From: DASXAQ01 sp036406615
Lineage (GTDB): Bacteria > Actinomycetota > UBA4738
Length of the DNA stretch: 64,000 bases
Reading direction: 5' to 3'
Assembly: GCA_036406615.1 (NCBI GenBank)
Contig: DASXAQ010000103.1
Span: 84,619 to 148,618, forward strand
Below the pieces are notes generated by a model. That model did not search any database, was not told where the DNA came from, and saw only the letters and a list, made by a program, of their open reading frames with translations. Positions 17,247 to 25,871 of this stretch are shown here, in pieces; position 1 is the stretch's first letter, and the number at the start of each line of letters is the position of its first letter. The translations under genes and the position numbers were made by a program.

Positions 17247-17266
17247 GCGCGGGCGGGTCCCGCGCC

Positions 17267-18382
17267 CTAGGACACCTGCTTGTAGACCTCCAGGGTCCGC
17301 CTCGCCGTCTCCGTCCACGAATAGCCGGCCGCTCGAGCCAGGCCCGCCTCGCGCAGCCGGGCCGCGAGCGCGGCGTCGGTCGTCACGCGCTCCAGCGCGT
17401 CGGCCAGAGCCCCGGTCGAGCGCGGGTCCACCGGGACGGCCGCCTCGCCCGCCACCTCCGGCAGCGACGAGGATGTGGAGACCACGCACGGAATGCCGCG
17501 CGCCATCGCGTCGAGCACCGGCAGGCCGAACCCCTCGTACAGCGACGGGTAGGCGAACGCGGCCGCGCCCCGGTACAGCGCGTCGAGGTCGGGCGCGGGG
17601 ACGTGCCCGGTCAGCACGACCTCGCCGGGTCCGTCGATCTCCAGTTCGCGCATCAGCGACTGGGGGTGCCACCCCATGGGGCCGGCCAGCACGAGGGCGT
17701 GGGGCGCGCCGCTTGCCACCAGCCGGCGGTAGGCGCGCACCAGGCGGGTCAGGTTCTTGCGCGGTTCGAGCGTCCCGGCGAACAGCACGTAGGGCGCGCG
17801 TACTTTCAACCGGTGCAGCACGTCGTCGACGTCGGCGTCGGTGTGGTCGAGCGACGGACCGAGCGGCACGACCCGCACGCGGGACGGATCGATGCGGGTT
17901 CGGCGGACCAGGTCCTCCGCCGTGTGGCGGGACACGGCGATCACCGCGTCGGCCGTGCGGACCGCGCGGCGCAGGCCCGCCCGGAACATCAGCCTCCACT
18001 GCCGCGGGAAGGTCTCCGGCTCGGTCAGGAATGCCACGTCGTGGACGGTGACCACCAGGCGCTGTCGCGGGCCGGGCGGCGGGACCGCCGACGGCGACGG
18101 GGCGTGTAGCAGGTCCAGGCCGCCGAGCGACGCCGGCAGCGCGGGCCGCTGCAGCAGCGCCCAGCGCGGGTAGAGCTGGCGGATGCTGCCGGGCAGCTCT
18201 TCGATCCAGTAGTCGCGCATCCACCGTTCGGGACGGGCCTCGGGGATGCGCGCGTGGAACAGAGCGACCTGCATCGACGGGTCCTGTTCGACCAGCGCCG
18301 GGACCAGCCGGCGGACGTAGGACCCGATGCCGCCCGGCACGGGGTACAGGCACTGGTCGACGTGGAAGGCGAGCGTGGTCAC
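17267..18382 (-). CDS. Glycosyltransferase family 4 (GT-B)
   Basis: A 371-residue GT-B glycosyltransferase. The N-terminal domain carries PVPGGIGSYVRRL and the C-terminal domain carries FAGTLEPRKNLTRLV and SLYEGFGLPVLDAMARGIPCV, the E-x7-E region that binds the nucleotide sugar. It resembles mannosyl- or glucosyltransferases of cell-surface glycan synthesis; donor and acceptor are not decidable. It starts with GTG 18 bases after the small basic protein gene and is followed by the GT2 gene, giving a two-gene glycan module at the end of the carboxyltransferase operon. Confidence 0.88.
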   Translation of the reverse strand: MTTLAFHVDQCLYPVPGGIGSYVRRLVPALVEQDPSMQVALFHARIPEARPERWMRDYWIEELPGSIRQLYPRWALLQRPALPASLGGLDLLHAPSPSAVPPPGPRQRLVVTVHDVAFLTEPETFPRQWRLMFRAGLRRAVRTADAVIAVSRHTAEDLVRRTRIDPSRVRVVPLGPSLDHTDADVDDVLHRLKVRAPYVLFAGTLEPRKNLTRLVRAYRRLVASGAPHALVLAGPMGWHPQSLMRELEIDGPGEVVLTGHVPAPDLDALYRGAAAFAYPSLYEGFGLPVLDAMARGIPCVVSTSSSLPEVAGEAAVPVDPRSTGALADALERVTTDAALAARLREAGLARAAGYSWTETARRTLEVYKQVS

Positions 18383-18400
18383 GCGGCGGCCCGCATGGAG

Positions 18401-18649
18401 CTAGCGCGGGTCTCGCGAGGACGCGTCGCGCGGAGTCGCGTCGCCTCGCGACCACGGCCGGGCAACGGCGCCGCGCCAGCCGCCGGGGCTGCCGGCTCGC
18501 GGGCGACCACGCCCGCGCCCGTCTTCGCGCCGGCCGGCCTGCGCCCACGCGTGGGGGTCGCCGGACGACGCCCGGGCGAGCTCGTCGATGGCCGCCTGGA
18601 CGATCCTTCGCTCTCGCGCCGACAGATCGTCGGGGATCTCGTATGGCAT
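18401..18649 (-). CDS. Small basic protein downstream of the carboxyltransferase; possible epsilon-like subunit
   Basis: An 82-residue protein whose N-terminal half is a predicted helix (LSARERRIVQAAIDELARA) followed by WAQAGRRE. The C-terminal half is Arg/Gly/Pro-rich and looks disordered. In many Actinomycetota a tiny epsilon subunit follows the acyl-CoA carboxylase beta gene and shows a helix followed by a Trp/Arg motif. Position, size and this helix-W-R pattern are suggestive, but similarity is too weak to name it. ATG has GGAG about 7 bases upstream and lies 13 bases after the carboxyltransferase stop. Confidence 0.55.
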   Translation of the reverse strand: MPYEIPDDLSARERRIVQAAIDELARASSGDPHAWAQAGRREDGRGRGRPRAGSPGGWRGAVARPWSRGDATPRDASSRDPR

Positions 18650-18662
18650 GCCCGTGCTCCGG

Positions 18663-20312
18663 CTAGAGCGGGATGTTGCCGTGCTTGCGAGAGGGGCCAG
18701 CCTCCCGCTTCGACAGCAGCATGCGAAGCGAGCGCACCAGCCGCGACCGGGTCTCGGCCGGCTCGATCACGTCGTCGACGAACCCGCGCTCGGCGGCGAT
18801 GTACGGGTTGCCGAACTGCTCCTCGTAGTCCGCGATCAGCTCGCGCCGCTTCGCGTCCGGGCTCTCGGCGCCCTGGATCTCGCGGCGGAAGATGACGTTC
18901 ACGGCGCCCTCCGAGCCCATCACGGCGATCTCGGCCGTCGGCCACGCCAGGTTCACGTCCGAGCGCAGGTGTTTCGAGTTCATGACCACGTACGCGCCCC
19001 CGTACGCCTTGCGCGTGATGACAGTCATCTTCGGGACGGTCGCCTCGCTGAACGCGTACAGCAGCTTCGCGCCGCGCCGGATGATGCCGCCGTACTCCTG
19101 CGCGGTGCCGGGCAGGAACCCCGGCACGTCCTCGAACGCGATCAGCGGGACGTTGAACGCGTCGCAGAAGCGGATGAACCTGGCCGCCTTCTCGCTGGAC
19201 TCGTAGTCCAGCGTGCCGGCCAGCACCTTGGGCTGGTTCGCCACGATGCCCACCGGGTGGCCGTCGAGGCGCGCGAACCCGATCAGGATGTTCATGGCCC
19301 ACAGGGGGAAGACCTCGTAGAACTCGCCGCCGTCGAAGATCCGGCGGATGACGTCCTTCATGTCGTACGGCTCGCGCGCGGAGTCCGGGACGATGTCGTT
19401 CAGCGCGTCGTCGCGGCGGTCGGGGTCGTCGGTCGGTGCGAACCGCGGCGGGTCCTCCAGGTTGTTCGACGGTAGGAACGACAGCAGGTAGCGGATCTGC
19501 GCCAGGCAGTTCGCCTCGTCGTCGGCGACGAAGCTGGCCATCCCCGAGCGCGTCGCGTGCGTCATCGCGCCGCCGAGCTCCTCGAACGTCACGTCCTCCC
19601 CGGTCACCGCCTTGATCACGTCGGGGCCGGTGATGAACATGTACGACGTGCCCTTCACCATGTAGACGAAGTCGGTGATGGCGGGGGAGTACACGGCTCC
19701 GCCGGCGCATGGGCCCATGATCACCGAGATCTGCGGGATCACGCCCGACGCGCGCACGTTGCGGTCGAACACGTCGCCGTAGCCGCCGAGCGACGCGACG
19801 CCCTCCTGGATGCGGGCGCCGCCCGAGTCGTTGATGCCGACGATCGGCGCGCCGGTCTCCATGGCCAGGTCCTGAATCTTCGAGATCTTCCCCGCCTGGA
19901 TCTCGCCGAGGGATCCGCCGAAGACCGTGAAGTCCTGGCTGTAGACGAACACCTTCCGCCCGTCGATCGTGCCCCAGCCGGTGACGACGCCGTCGCCGAA
20001 GGGCCGCACGCGGTCCAGGCCGTAGGTCCCGTAGCGATGGCGCGCGAGGGCGTCCATCTCGACGAACGATCCCTCGTCCACCAGCAGGTCGATGCGCTCG
20101 CGCGCGGTGAGCTTGCCGCGGGCGTGCTGGCGGTCGATCGCCTCGGCGCCGCCCCCCAGGCCGGCCTCCTCGCGCTGGCGTCTCAGGTAGTCGATGCGCT
20201 GGCGGACCGAGGCCTGGCCGGACGGCGACGGTTGCGCCGCAACGTCGTCGCCGACCGTCATGTCGTCTGGCTCGTCCTCGGCCGTGTCGCGTTCCTGCTT
20301 GGTATCGGCCAT
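18663..20312 (-). CDS. Acyl-CoA carboxylase beta (carboxyltransferase) subunit
   Basis: A 549-residue biotin-dependent carboxyltransferase with two crotonase-like domains. The family blocks are GKLTARERIDLLVDEGSF, SQDFTVFGGSLGE, the oxyanion-hole region DSGGARIQEGV, MGPCAGGAVYSPA, FEDVPGFLPGTAQE and RKAYGGAYVVMNSKHL. It moves CO2 from carboxybiotin (subunit at 5078-6808) to an acyl-CoA. In dedicated propionyl-CoA carboxylases the residue after GGAY is usually Asp; here it is Val, closer to general acetyl/propionyl carboxylases. A minus-strand TAGACT box lies 9 bases before ATG. The alpha and beta genes are 12 kb apart. Confidence 0.93.
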   Translation of the reverse strand: MADTKQERDTAEDEPDDMTVGDDVAAQPSPSGQASVRQRIDYLRRQREEAGLGGGAEAIDRQHARGKLTARERIDLLVDEGSFVEMDALARHRYGTYGLDRVRPFGDGVVTGWGTIDGRKVFVYSQDFTVFGGSLGEIQAGKISKIQDLAMETGAPIVGINDSGGARIQEGVASLGGYGDVFDRNVRASGVIPQISVIMGPCAGGAVYSPAITDFVYMVKGTSYMFITGPDVIKAVTGEDVTFEELGGAMTHATRSGMASFVADDEANCLAQIRYLLSFLPSNNLEDPPRFAPTDDPDRRDDALNDIVPDSAREPYDMKDVIRRIFDGGEFYEVFPLWAMNILIGFARLDGHPVGIVANQPKVLAGTLDYESSEKAARFIRFCDAFNVPLIAFEDVPGFLPGTAQEYGGIIRRGAKLLYAFSEATVPKMTVITRKAYGGAYVVMNSKHLRSDVNLAWPTAEIAVMGSEGAVNVIFRREIQGAESPDAKRRELIADYEEQFGNPYIAAERGFVDDVIEPAETRSRLVRSLRMLLSKREAGPSRKHGNIPL

Positions 20313-20321
20313 GACCAGGGG

Positions 20322-20327
20322 AGTCTA
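20322..20327 (-). promoter_or_regulatory. Leaderless-type -10 box of the carboxyltransferase gene
   Basis: TAGACT on the minus strand, 9 bases before ATG 20312. Confidence 0.4.
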
Positions 20328-20380
20328 TCCCCTCCTCGCGCGTCGCCCTCGAACGGGCCAGGGATGTCGGTGGGGGTTCC

Positions 20381-20386
20381 TACGAT
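20381..20386 (+). promoter_or_regulatory. Leaderless -10 box of the PD-(D/E)XK nuclease gene
   Basis: TACGAT, 6 bases before ATG 20393. No ribosome binding site is present. Confidence 0.5.
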
Positions 20387-20392
20387 GCATCC

Positions 20393-21337
20393 ATGTCTCC
20401 GCTCACCTCCGTTCAGGCACATACCTTGCGGGAGCTCATGGGCGTGGGCGCGATCCCGGCCCACGATCAGGGCCTGATCCGCGAGGCCCGCGTTCGCCTC
20501 GATTCGGCGCTCGACGGAATCCTGCCGGCGGGGCCGGCCGAGCCGCTGTGGCTGTCGAAGGGTGCCCTGACCGACGCGCAGCGGTGCGAGGGCCTGTTCG
20601 CCGCCAGGCTCGGCGGCGAAGGGCCGGCGTTCGTGCACTCCGAGCGGTCGGCCGCCGGATCGCTGTTCCACCGCTGCATCGAGGTCGACGTGGGCAGCCG
20701 CGGCCGCGCCGACGTCTGGGAGGTCGCGACCCGGGCGGCCGAGCGGCTGGCTCGCGACGACCGGGCGTTCGCTGCCCACTGGCATGCGACGGACGAGCTG
20801 GACCGCTCGGGACTGCTGGCCGACGCAGCGCGCAACGTGGAGCTGTTCCGGGCGTCGTTCCCGCCGCTCGGCCCGGGCGGGCATGCCGTGCCGCTGCCGG
20901 AGCTCCGGCTGCGCGCGCCGGTCGCCGGCGGCCGCGTGGTGCTGACCGGGCGCGTCGACCTCCTGCTGGTGCTCGCGTCCGAGGCGTCCGGCGTGGAGCC
21001 GAACCGGCTGGCGATCGACCTGAAGTCGGGCGCCGCACATCCGGAGCACGCCGAGGACATGCGCCTCTACGCGCTGTTGATTGGCCTTCGCTACGGGACG
21101 CCGCCGGTCCGCGTCGCGACGGTGTTCCTGGAGTCGGGCCAGTGGCAGTCCGAGGACGTGACCGAGCGAACGCTCGGCCGCGCCGTGGATCGCGTGGTGG
21201 AGGCGGCCGCGGCGTGGGCGCGTCTGTCCGGCGTGGGCGCCGCCCCCGAGCTGCGGCCGGGGCCGCACTGCGGCTGGTGCCCGAGGCGCGCCGGGTGTCC
21301 CGCCGCTGAGGCGGCGGCGGTTGTGGCAGCGACGTGA
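20393..21337 (+). CDS. Stand-alone RecB/Cas4-like PD-(D/E)XK nuclease with a four-Cys (Fe-S type) cluster
   Basis: A 314-residue protein with the complete RecB/Cas4 nuclease pattern. Cys65 lies in DAQRCEG; a G-x-x-H element follows (His93); then GRVDLL (Asp189), AIDLKSG (Asp209 and Lys211), a downstream Tyr226, and a C-terminal CGWCPRRAGC (Cys293, Cys296, Cys302). One N-terminal Cys plus C-x2-C-x5-C is how Cas4 and AddB-type nucleases hold a 4Fe-4S cluster. No helicase, cas gene or CRISPR array is nearby, so the role in DNA repair or defence is open. It is transcribed alone from a leaderless promoter. Confidence 0.85.
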   Translation: MSPLTSVQAHTLRELMGVGAIPAHDQGLIREARVRLDSALDGILPAGPAEPLWLSKGALTDAQRCEGLFAARLGGEGPAFVHSERSAAGSLFHRCIEVDVGSRGRADVWEVATRAAERLARDDRAFAAHWHATDELDRSGLLADAARNVELFRASFPPLGPGGHAVPLPELRLRAPVAGGRVVLTGRVDLLLVLASEASGVEPNRLAIDLKSGAAHPEHAEDMRLYALLIGLRYGTPPVRVATVFLESGQWQSEDVTERTLGRAVDRVVEAAAAWARLSGVGAAPELRPGPHCGWCPRRAGCPAAEAAAVVAAT

Positions 21338-21356
21338 CCGGTGGGCCGACGGCGGC

Positions 21357-22157
21357 TCACGAGATGACGGTCACCACCAGCCGGCCGGCCAGCAGGGCGG
21401 TCACGTTCAGCGCCGCGTGGGCGATGATCGGCGCCACGACCGAGTTCGCCCGGAGGCGAAGCCACGCGAACCCCACGCCGGCCGCCGAGGTGGCGGCCAC
21501 GGTGCCGATGACGGCGCCGGTCGTTCGAAGCGCGCTGCCTTCGACCAACGCGCCGGCCGGGTTCAGGTGCAGCGTGTCCAACGTCGGGAACACGTGCCAG
21601 AGGCCGAACAGCAGCGAACTCACGACGACGGCGGACAGCGGCGTTCGGCGCCGCAGCAGCATCCCGAGCATGGCGCCGCGGAAGATGACCTCCTCGCACA
21701 CGGCCGTCCCGAGCGGGATCCGAACCAACGCGTCGTAGACGACCGTGCCGGCCCCGAGGCCGATCACGCGCTGGTCCGCGAAGTAGCGCCGGGACGCCGG
21801 CACGGCGACCCCGAGCGCGACGACCGCGGCGATGGGTGCGGCGGCAGCGAGTCCGACCCGCAGACCGCGCCCCGCGCGGTCCGGCCGCAGGCCCATGTCC
21901 GTCCACGTCGCGCCGGTCCCGCGCCCGAGCGCGATGAAGGCGGCGGCCGCGGCGGCGTTGCCGGGGATGTACCAGGAGTCGGGGATGACGCGGTTGACGA
22001 TCCAGCTGTAGGCCAGCGTCAGCGCGCCGGCGATCTCGAGCCCGCCCCACAGCGGATGCGCCGCGGGCCGGTCGCGCCAGTGGCGCCGGCGCCAGAGCTC
22101 GTCGGTCCGTTGGAGCGAACGGCCGCTGCCCTCGGCCCGGGCGGCCGAAGCGCTCAC
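21357..22157 (-). CDS. CPBP (CAAX-type) intramembrane metalloprotease
   Basis: A 266-residue multi-pass membrane protein. The three CPBP/ABI motifs are present: EEVIFRG near residue 165, FGLWH near residue 198, and HAALN near residue 250, the last in a final hydrophobic helix. These supply the Glu/His metal ligands of the type II CAAX protease family. Start GTG 22157 overlaps the stop of the upstream Abhydrolase_9 gene in GTGA, so translation is coupled and the two products probably act together at the membrane. The target protein is unknown. Confidence 0.87.
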   Translation of the reverse strand: MSASAARAEGSGRSLQRTDELWRRRHWRDRPAAHPLWGGLEIAGALTLAYSWIVNRVIPDSWYIPGNAAAAAAFIALGRGTGATWTDMGLRPDRAGRGLRVGLAAAAPIAAVVALGVAVPASRRYFADQRVIGLGAGTVVYDALVRIPLGTAVCEEVIFRGAMLGMLLRRRTPLSAVVVSSLLFGLWHVFPTLDTLHLNPAGALVEGSALRTTGAVIGTVAATSAAGVGFAWLRLRANSVVAPIIAHAALNVTALLAGRLVVTVIS

Positions 22158-24199
22158 CCGGCATCCGGGGCCGGCACGTCTTCGGGCTCGCCCGCGGCTT
22201 CCGCTTCGCCGTCGACCGAGGGCGCCTCCGCCGGCGGCTGCGCGGCCTTGGTGCGGCTGCGGCTCTCCGCCTTGCGCGGGCGCCCGCGACGGGCCTTCGT
22301 CTCCTTCTTCTTGGCGTGCGCGTCGAGCAGCGCCTTGCGCTCGAGCTCGTTGGCGCGCAGCGCGCTCTCGACGGACGCGAGCTGTTCGTCGCTGGCGTCC
22401 AGCGAGTAGACCTCGCGCACGAACGTGGCCAGGTCCTTGCGATAGTCGTGGCCCTTCGCCTCGAACTGCCCTGGGATGACGTTCGCCGAGTTCTTCATGT
22501 CGATGAGGGTCTGCACGAACGTCGTGGGGCTGCGCCACTGCTCGGCCTTCGGCACGGTGGCCGCGCGCGCGGCGGCCGGCCCCAGCCAGTCGGGCGCGCG
22601 CGCGAGCAGGTCCAGCCCGAAGTGGGCCACACCGTCGTCGTCGTGGGTGATCATCACGTAGCGGAGCTTGCTTCGGGCCTCGGGGCCCAGGGCCTCGAGC
22701 TGCGCGAAGTCGTTGAACCTGCCGACCAGAGACCGGTCGACGTCGGCGCGTTCGCCTCTCAGCACCTGCTCCTTCCACTTGCTCATGTACGGCGAGCCGA
22801 TCCACAGCGCCCGGTCGACACCGGCGTCGCGAAGCCCCTGCGTGCCGCGATGCTCGAACGCGTCCTGGCTCGTCCAGGCCCCCAGGCTCTCGCCGAAGAG
22901 CACCACGCGCGGCCGCTTGCCGGGCGGGCGTTCGGCGAGCGCGTTGTGGATGGCGTCGATCAGCATCCGGTACTGGTGCCGGCCCTCGTCGACGCGGTCC
23001 AGCGACAGCGGCGACGGCCGAAGGGAGTACTGCATGGTAACCGACGCCATGTTGCCGCGCGTGAAGTACTCGGCGGCCTCGACCGCGACGTAGTTCACGT
23101 AGCCCGTGCCGGTGGGGGAGACGACCATCAGTAGCTCGCGGTCGAACGCGCCGGTTCGCTCCAGCTCCTTGATGGCCAGGTCGCGGCGCTCCAGCTCCGT
23201 CGGCGCGCTGCCCAGCCCGACGAAGACGCGGATGGGCTCCGCGACGGCCGGCTCGCCCATCACGTGCTCGATCAGCTCGGGGGTCAACGCCGTGGAGACG
23301 TTGCGCCGGCCCTGACGGCTGAGTGAGTCCCACGCGACCAGGCTCCCCGGCCCGCCGCTCACGAGCGACGACGTGGGGACGGCGGCGAACGCTTCCTCGA
23401 TGGTCTCGGCTGCGTGTTCGATCTTGCGGTCGAAGCGCCGGATCAGTTCGTACAGCCCAGCGCCGATGGCCGTCAGCGCGACCGCGTGGCCGACCGGGCG
23501 GTACTGCCGCTCGGGGCCCGCCAGCGCCTTGGATAGCACGCGGCCCACGCCGGTGGCGAACCAGCGCTCACCGGTGGCGGCCAGGTTCAGCCCGACGGCC
23601 ACACCGACCCCCATGCCGAATGACTTGGCCGCGGCCGCCTTCGAGTCCTCGCTGGCGTACTCGCCCGAGTCCGCCGCCTCCCAGCGCCGGCGCCGGTACT
23701 CGTTGACCGCCGCCAGGGCCGGACCGGCGAACAGGGAGACCGGGAACGACGCGTCGGCCCGGTCGCTTCGGCGCGTGATCACCTCCTGCATCACGCCGAC
23801 CACGGTCCCGGCCACCCCGGTAGCCGTGAGCCACCATGCCGCGGTCCGGGCGACGCCGCGGGGCAGGCGCTCGCCGGGGCGCTGCTCGAGCGCCCGCTGG
23901 CCCGCGATGCCCGCGGCGATGGCGGCCAGGTCGAGGGCGATGCTCGCGCGCCGCCACGTGTGGCGGTCCGCCGACTCGGCCGTCGCGAACCGAAGGGCGA
24001 CAGCCTCGATCGAGTCCTGGATCAGCGCGGCGAACCCGTAGTTGAGCGCGGTCGAGATGCCGGTCACCAGCGCCTGGTCGAGCGTGCTGCGAGGCATCAG
24101 GGTCGGCTGGAACGTGATCGGCATGACGGTGGCCGCCACGAGCGTTCCCGCCTGCTGTGTCCTGCCGCCGACCCCCGCGTTGGGCGATGGCCTGGTCAT
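22154..24199 (-). CDS. Membrane-anchored alpha/beta hydrolase of the Abhydrolase_9 (DUF2319) type
   Basis: A 681-residue protein. The N-terminal 250 or so residues contain several hydrophobic segments and match the membrane domain found before Abhydrolase_9. The C-terminal hydrolase domain has GLGSAPTELERRDLAIKEL, the nucleophile elbow GESLGAW and THDDDGVAHFGLDL, which supplies the acid and base region. The last 70 residues are Lys/Arg then Ala/Glu/Pro-rich and probably disordered. ATG 24199 has a GGGGGGA tract upstream; an in-frame extension to 24514 would overlap the divergent gene and looks non-coding. Related proteins are mostly uncharacterised cell-envelope hydrolases. Confidence 0.83.
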   Translation of the reverse strand: MTRPSPNAGVGGRTQQAGTLVAATVMPITFQPTLMPRSTLDQALVTGISTALNYGFAALIQDSIEAVALRFATAESADRHTWRRASIALDLAAIAAGIAGQRALEQRPGERLPRGVARTAAWWLTATGVAGTVVGVMQEVITRRSDRADASFPVSLFAGPALAAVNEYRRRRWEAADSGEYASEDSKAAAAKSFGMGVGVAVGLNLAATGERWFATGVGRVLSKALAGPERQYRPVGHAVALTAIGAGLYELIRRFDRKIEHAAETIEEAFAAVPTSSLVSGGPGSLVAWDSLSRQGRRNVSTALTPELIEHVMGEPAVAEPIRVFVGLGSAPTELERRDLAIKELERTGAFDRELLMVVSPTGTGYVNYVAVEAAEYFTRGNMASVTMQYSLRPSPLSLDRVDEGRHQYRMLIDAIHNALAERPPGKRPRVVLFGESLGAWTSQDAFEHRGTQGLRDAGVDRALWIGSPYMSKWKEQVLRGERADVDRSLVGRFNDFAQLEALGPEARSKLRYVMITHDDDGVAHFGLDLLARAPDWLGPAAARAATVPKAEQWRSPTTFVQTLIDMKNSANVIPGQFEAKGHDYRKDLATFVREVYSLDASDEQLASVESALRANELERKALLDAHAKKKETKARRGRPRKAESRSRTKAAQPPAEAPSVDGEAEAAGEPEDVPAPDAG

Positions 24200-24300
24200 G
24201 GTCCCCCCGTCGTTTCGGTCTTCGGTCCCGCGATCCTGGACGGGTCGCGATGGCTCGCGCTTCACCCCATCGGCGTGAAACGGGCGCCACCCGCGAAGGC

Positions 24301-24306
24301 TATCCT
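24301..24306 (+). promoter_or_regulatory. Leaderless -10 box of the CYTH-CHAD gene
   Basis: TATCCT, 7 bases before GTG 24314. This decides the start: longer in-frame extensions reach into the divergent hydrolase gene. Confidence 0.5.
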
Positions 24307-24313
24307 CGGGCGG

Positions 24314-25822
24314 GTGAGTGGGGCGAATCGGCAAGCGGAGCCCGGGAGCGGATCCTCCGGCGTGAGGCTGTCCGTGCCCGCGTCGTTCGACATGCCGGCG
24401 TTCGACCTCTCGGAGTCCGTGGCCATCCGGCAGGAGGAGCCCGAGCGCTTCCAGGTCGTGTTCCTCGACACCGACGACCTGCGCCTGGCGCGATGGGGCG
24501 CGAGCCTGCGGCACCGGAGCGGTGCCGGGTGGACGGCGTCGCTGCCGGCCGCAGAGGGACGCGCGCCGCTCGCCGCCGGCCGGTACGACTACCCGGATGC
24601 GACGAACGCGCCGCCGCCCGCGGCCGTGGACCTGCTGCGTGGGTTCGCGCGTTCCGAGCCGCTGAAGCCCGTCGCCAGGCTGCGGACGCAGCGCCGGCGC
24701 GTCGAGGCGCGAAACGGGGACGACGCGTCGGCGGAACTGGTCGACGATGAGGTGTCGGTGCTGTCGGGGCGTCGGATCGCGGCCCGGTACCGGCGCCTCA
24801 GCCTGTTCGCGCCGGCCGGGGCGGGCCGCGACCTGATGGGGGCGATGGAGGCGGAGCTACGCGCGGCCGGCGCCGGTCCCGGCGATCCCACGCCCGACCA
24901 CGTGGCGGCGCTCGGCCCGCGGGCGACGGGCCCGCCGGACGTCGTGTCGCCGGAGCTTCCACCCGATCCTACGGCGGCCGACCTCGTTCGCGCCGCGATG
25001 GCCTCCGCCGTGACGCTGCTGATCTGCCATCACGCCGCCGTGGTGGTTGGGGAGGACCCGGAGGGCGTGCATCAGGCGCGGATCGCGAGCCGAAAGGTTC
25101 GCTCCACGCTGCGCACGTTCGCCGCTGTACTCGATCCCGAGTGGACCGAATCCTTGCGCGAAGAGGTCGGCTGGCTCGGCGGGGTGCTCGGGGACGCGCG
25201 AGACGCGGACGTCCTGTCGGCGCGCCTGCGCGAGCGGGCCCCGATGCTCGCGGAGGGCTCGGCCGGGCTCGACGCGCTTCTGGAGGCCGCGGAGTCGGCG
25301 CGTTCGGACGCGCGATCGGCCATGCTCCTGCAGTACCGCGGGCCGCGATACGCGGTGCTGCTCGACCGGCTGGTGGAGGCCGCGCGGGAGCCGGCGTTCG
25401 TTCCGGTCGCCGGCGATCCGGCGAGCTCGCTGGTGCCCGGCCTTCGCGAGCAGTGGCGCGCGGTTCGCCGCGCGGGCAAAGCGGCCCGCCAGGCGGGCAC
25501 CGACGACGACCTGCACGAGCTGCGCATCCTGGCGAAGCGCTGCCGCTACTCGGCCGAGTCGCTCGCCCCGGTGGGAGGCAAGCGCGCCAGGTCCTTCGCC
25601 GCGGCCGCGGGGCGTCTGCAGGCCGTGCTCGGCGAACACAACGACGCGGTCACCGCACAGCGGTGGCTGCGGGAGTGGTCGTCGGGGAGGTCGTCCGCGG
25701 CGGAGGCGTTCACGGCCGGCGAGATGGCCGGCATCGAACGCGGCGTCGCCGCGGCCGCCCGCGATCGATGGCACAAGGCGTGGCGCGCGCTGGCCGAGCG
25801 CGACCCCGCCGACTGGCGCTGA
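24314..25822 (+). CDS. CYTH-CHAD domain protein
   Basis: A 502-residue protein. Residues 1-180 look like a diverged CYTH (triphosphate tunnel) domain: FLDTDDLRLARWGASLRHRSG and later beta strands are present, but the usual EIExK start is replaced by VRLSVPASF, so catalysis is doubtful. Residues 210-500 form a CHAD domain, an all-helical region with conserved basic His/Arg sites, with VHQARIASRKVRSTLRTF, LHELRILAKRCRYSAE and GEHNDAV. CHAD domains bind inorganic polyphosphate, and CYTH-CHAD pairs are often linked to polyphosphate granules. It is transcribed alone. Confidence 0.88.
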   Translation: MSGANRQAEPGSGSSGVRLSVPASFDMPAFDLSESVAIRQEEPERFQVVFLDTDDLRLARWGASLRHRSGAGWTASLPAAEGRAPLAAGRYDYPDATNAPPPAAVDLLRGFARSEPLKPVARLRTQRRRVEARNGDDASAELVDDEVSVLSGRRIAARYRRLSLFAPAGAGRDLMGAMEAELRAAGAGPGDPTPDHVAALGPRATGPPDVVSPELPPDPTAADLVRAAMASAVTLLICHHAAVVVGEDPEGVHQARIASRKVRSTLRTFAAVLDPEWTESLREEVGWLGGVLGDARDADVLSARLRERAPMLAEGSAGLDALLEAAESARSDARSAMLLQYRGPRYAVLLDRLVEAAREPAFVPVAGDPASSLVPGLREQWRAVRRAGKAARQAGTDDDLHELRILAKRCRYSAESLAPVGGKRARSFAAAAGRLQAVLGEHNDAVTAQRWLREWSSGRSSAAEAFTAGEMAGIERGVAAAARDRWHKAWRALAERDPADWR

Positions 25823-25857
25823 CGCTGGGGCGGTTGCCGCCGGGGATCGGGCTCCCC

Positions 25858-25863
25858 TAGGGT
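25858..25863 (+). promoter_or_regulatory. Leaderless -10 box of the ccr gene
   Basis: TAGGGT, 8 bases before ATG 25872, without a Shine-Dalgarno sequence. Confidence 0.45.
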
Positions 25864-25871
25864 TCGGACTG

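Noticed and set aside
17232..18548. Upstream extension of the GT2 frame through the GT4 gene
   Set aside because: The GT4 gene is read in another frame with all its motifs; GT2 family proteins begin at the SLIATVKDAG region.
20393..21337. Calling the nuclease a Cas4 of a CRISPR-Cas system
   Set aside because: No repeats, spacers or other cas genes are in the window; the motif set is shared with many non-CRISPR nucleases.
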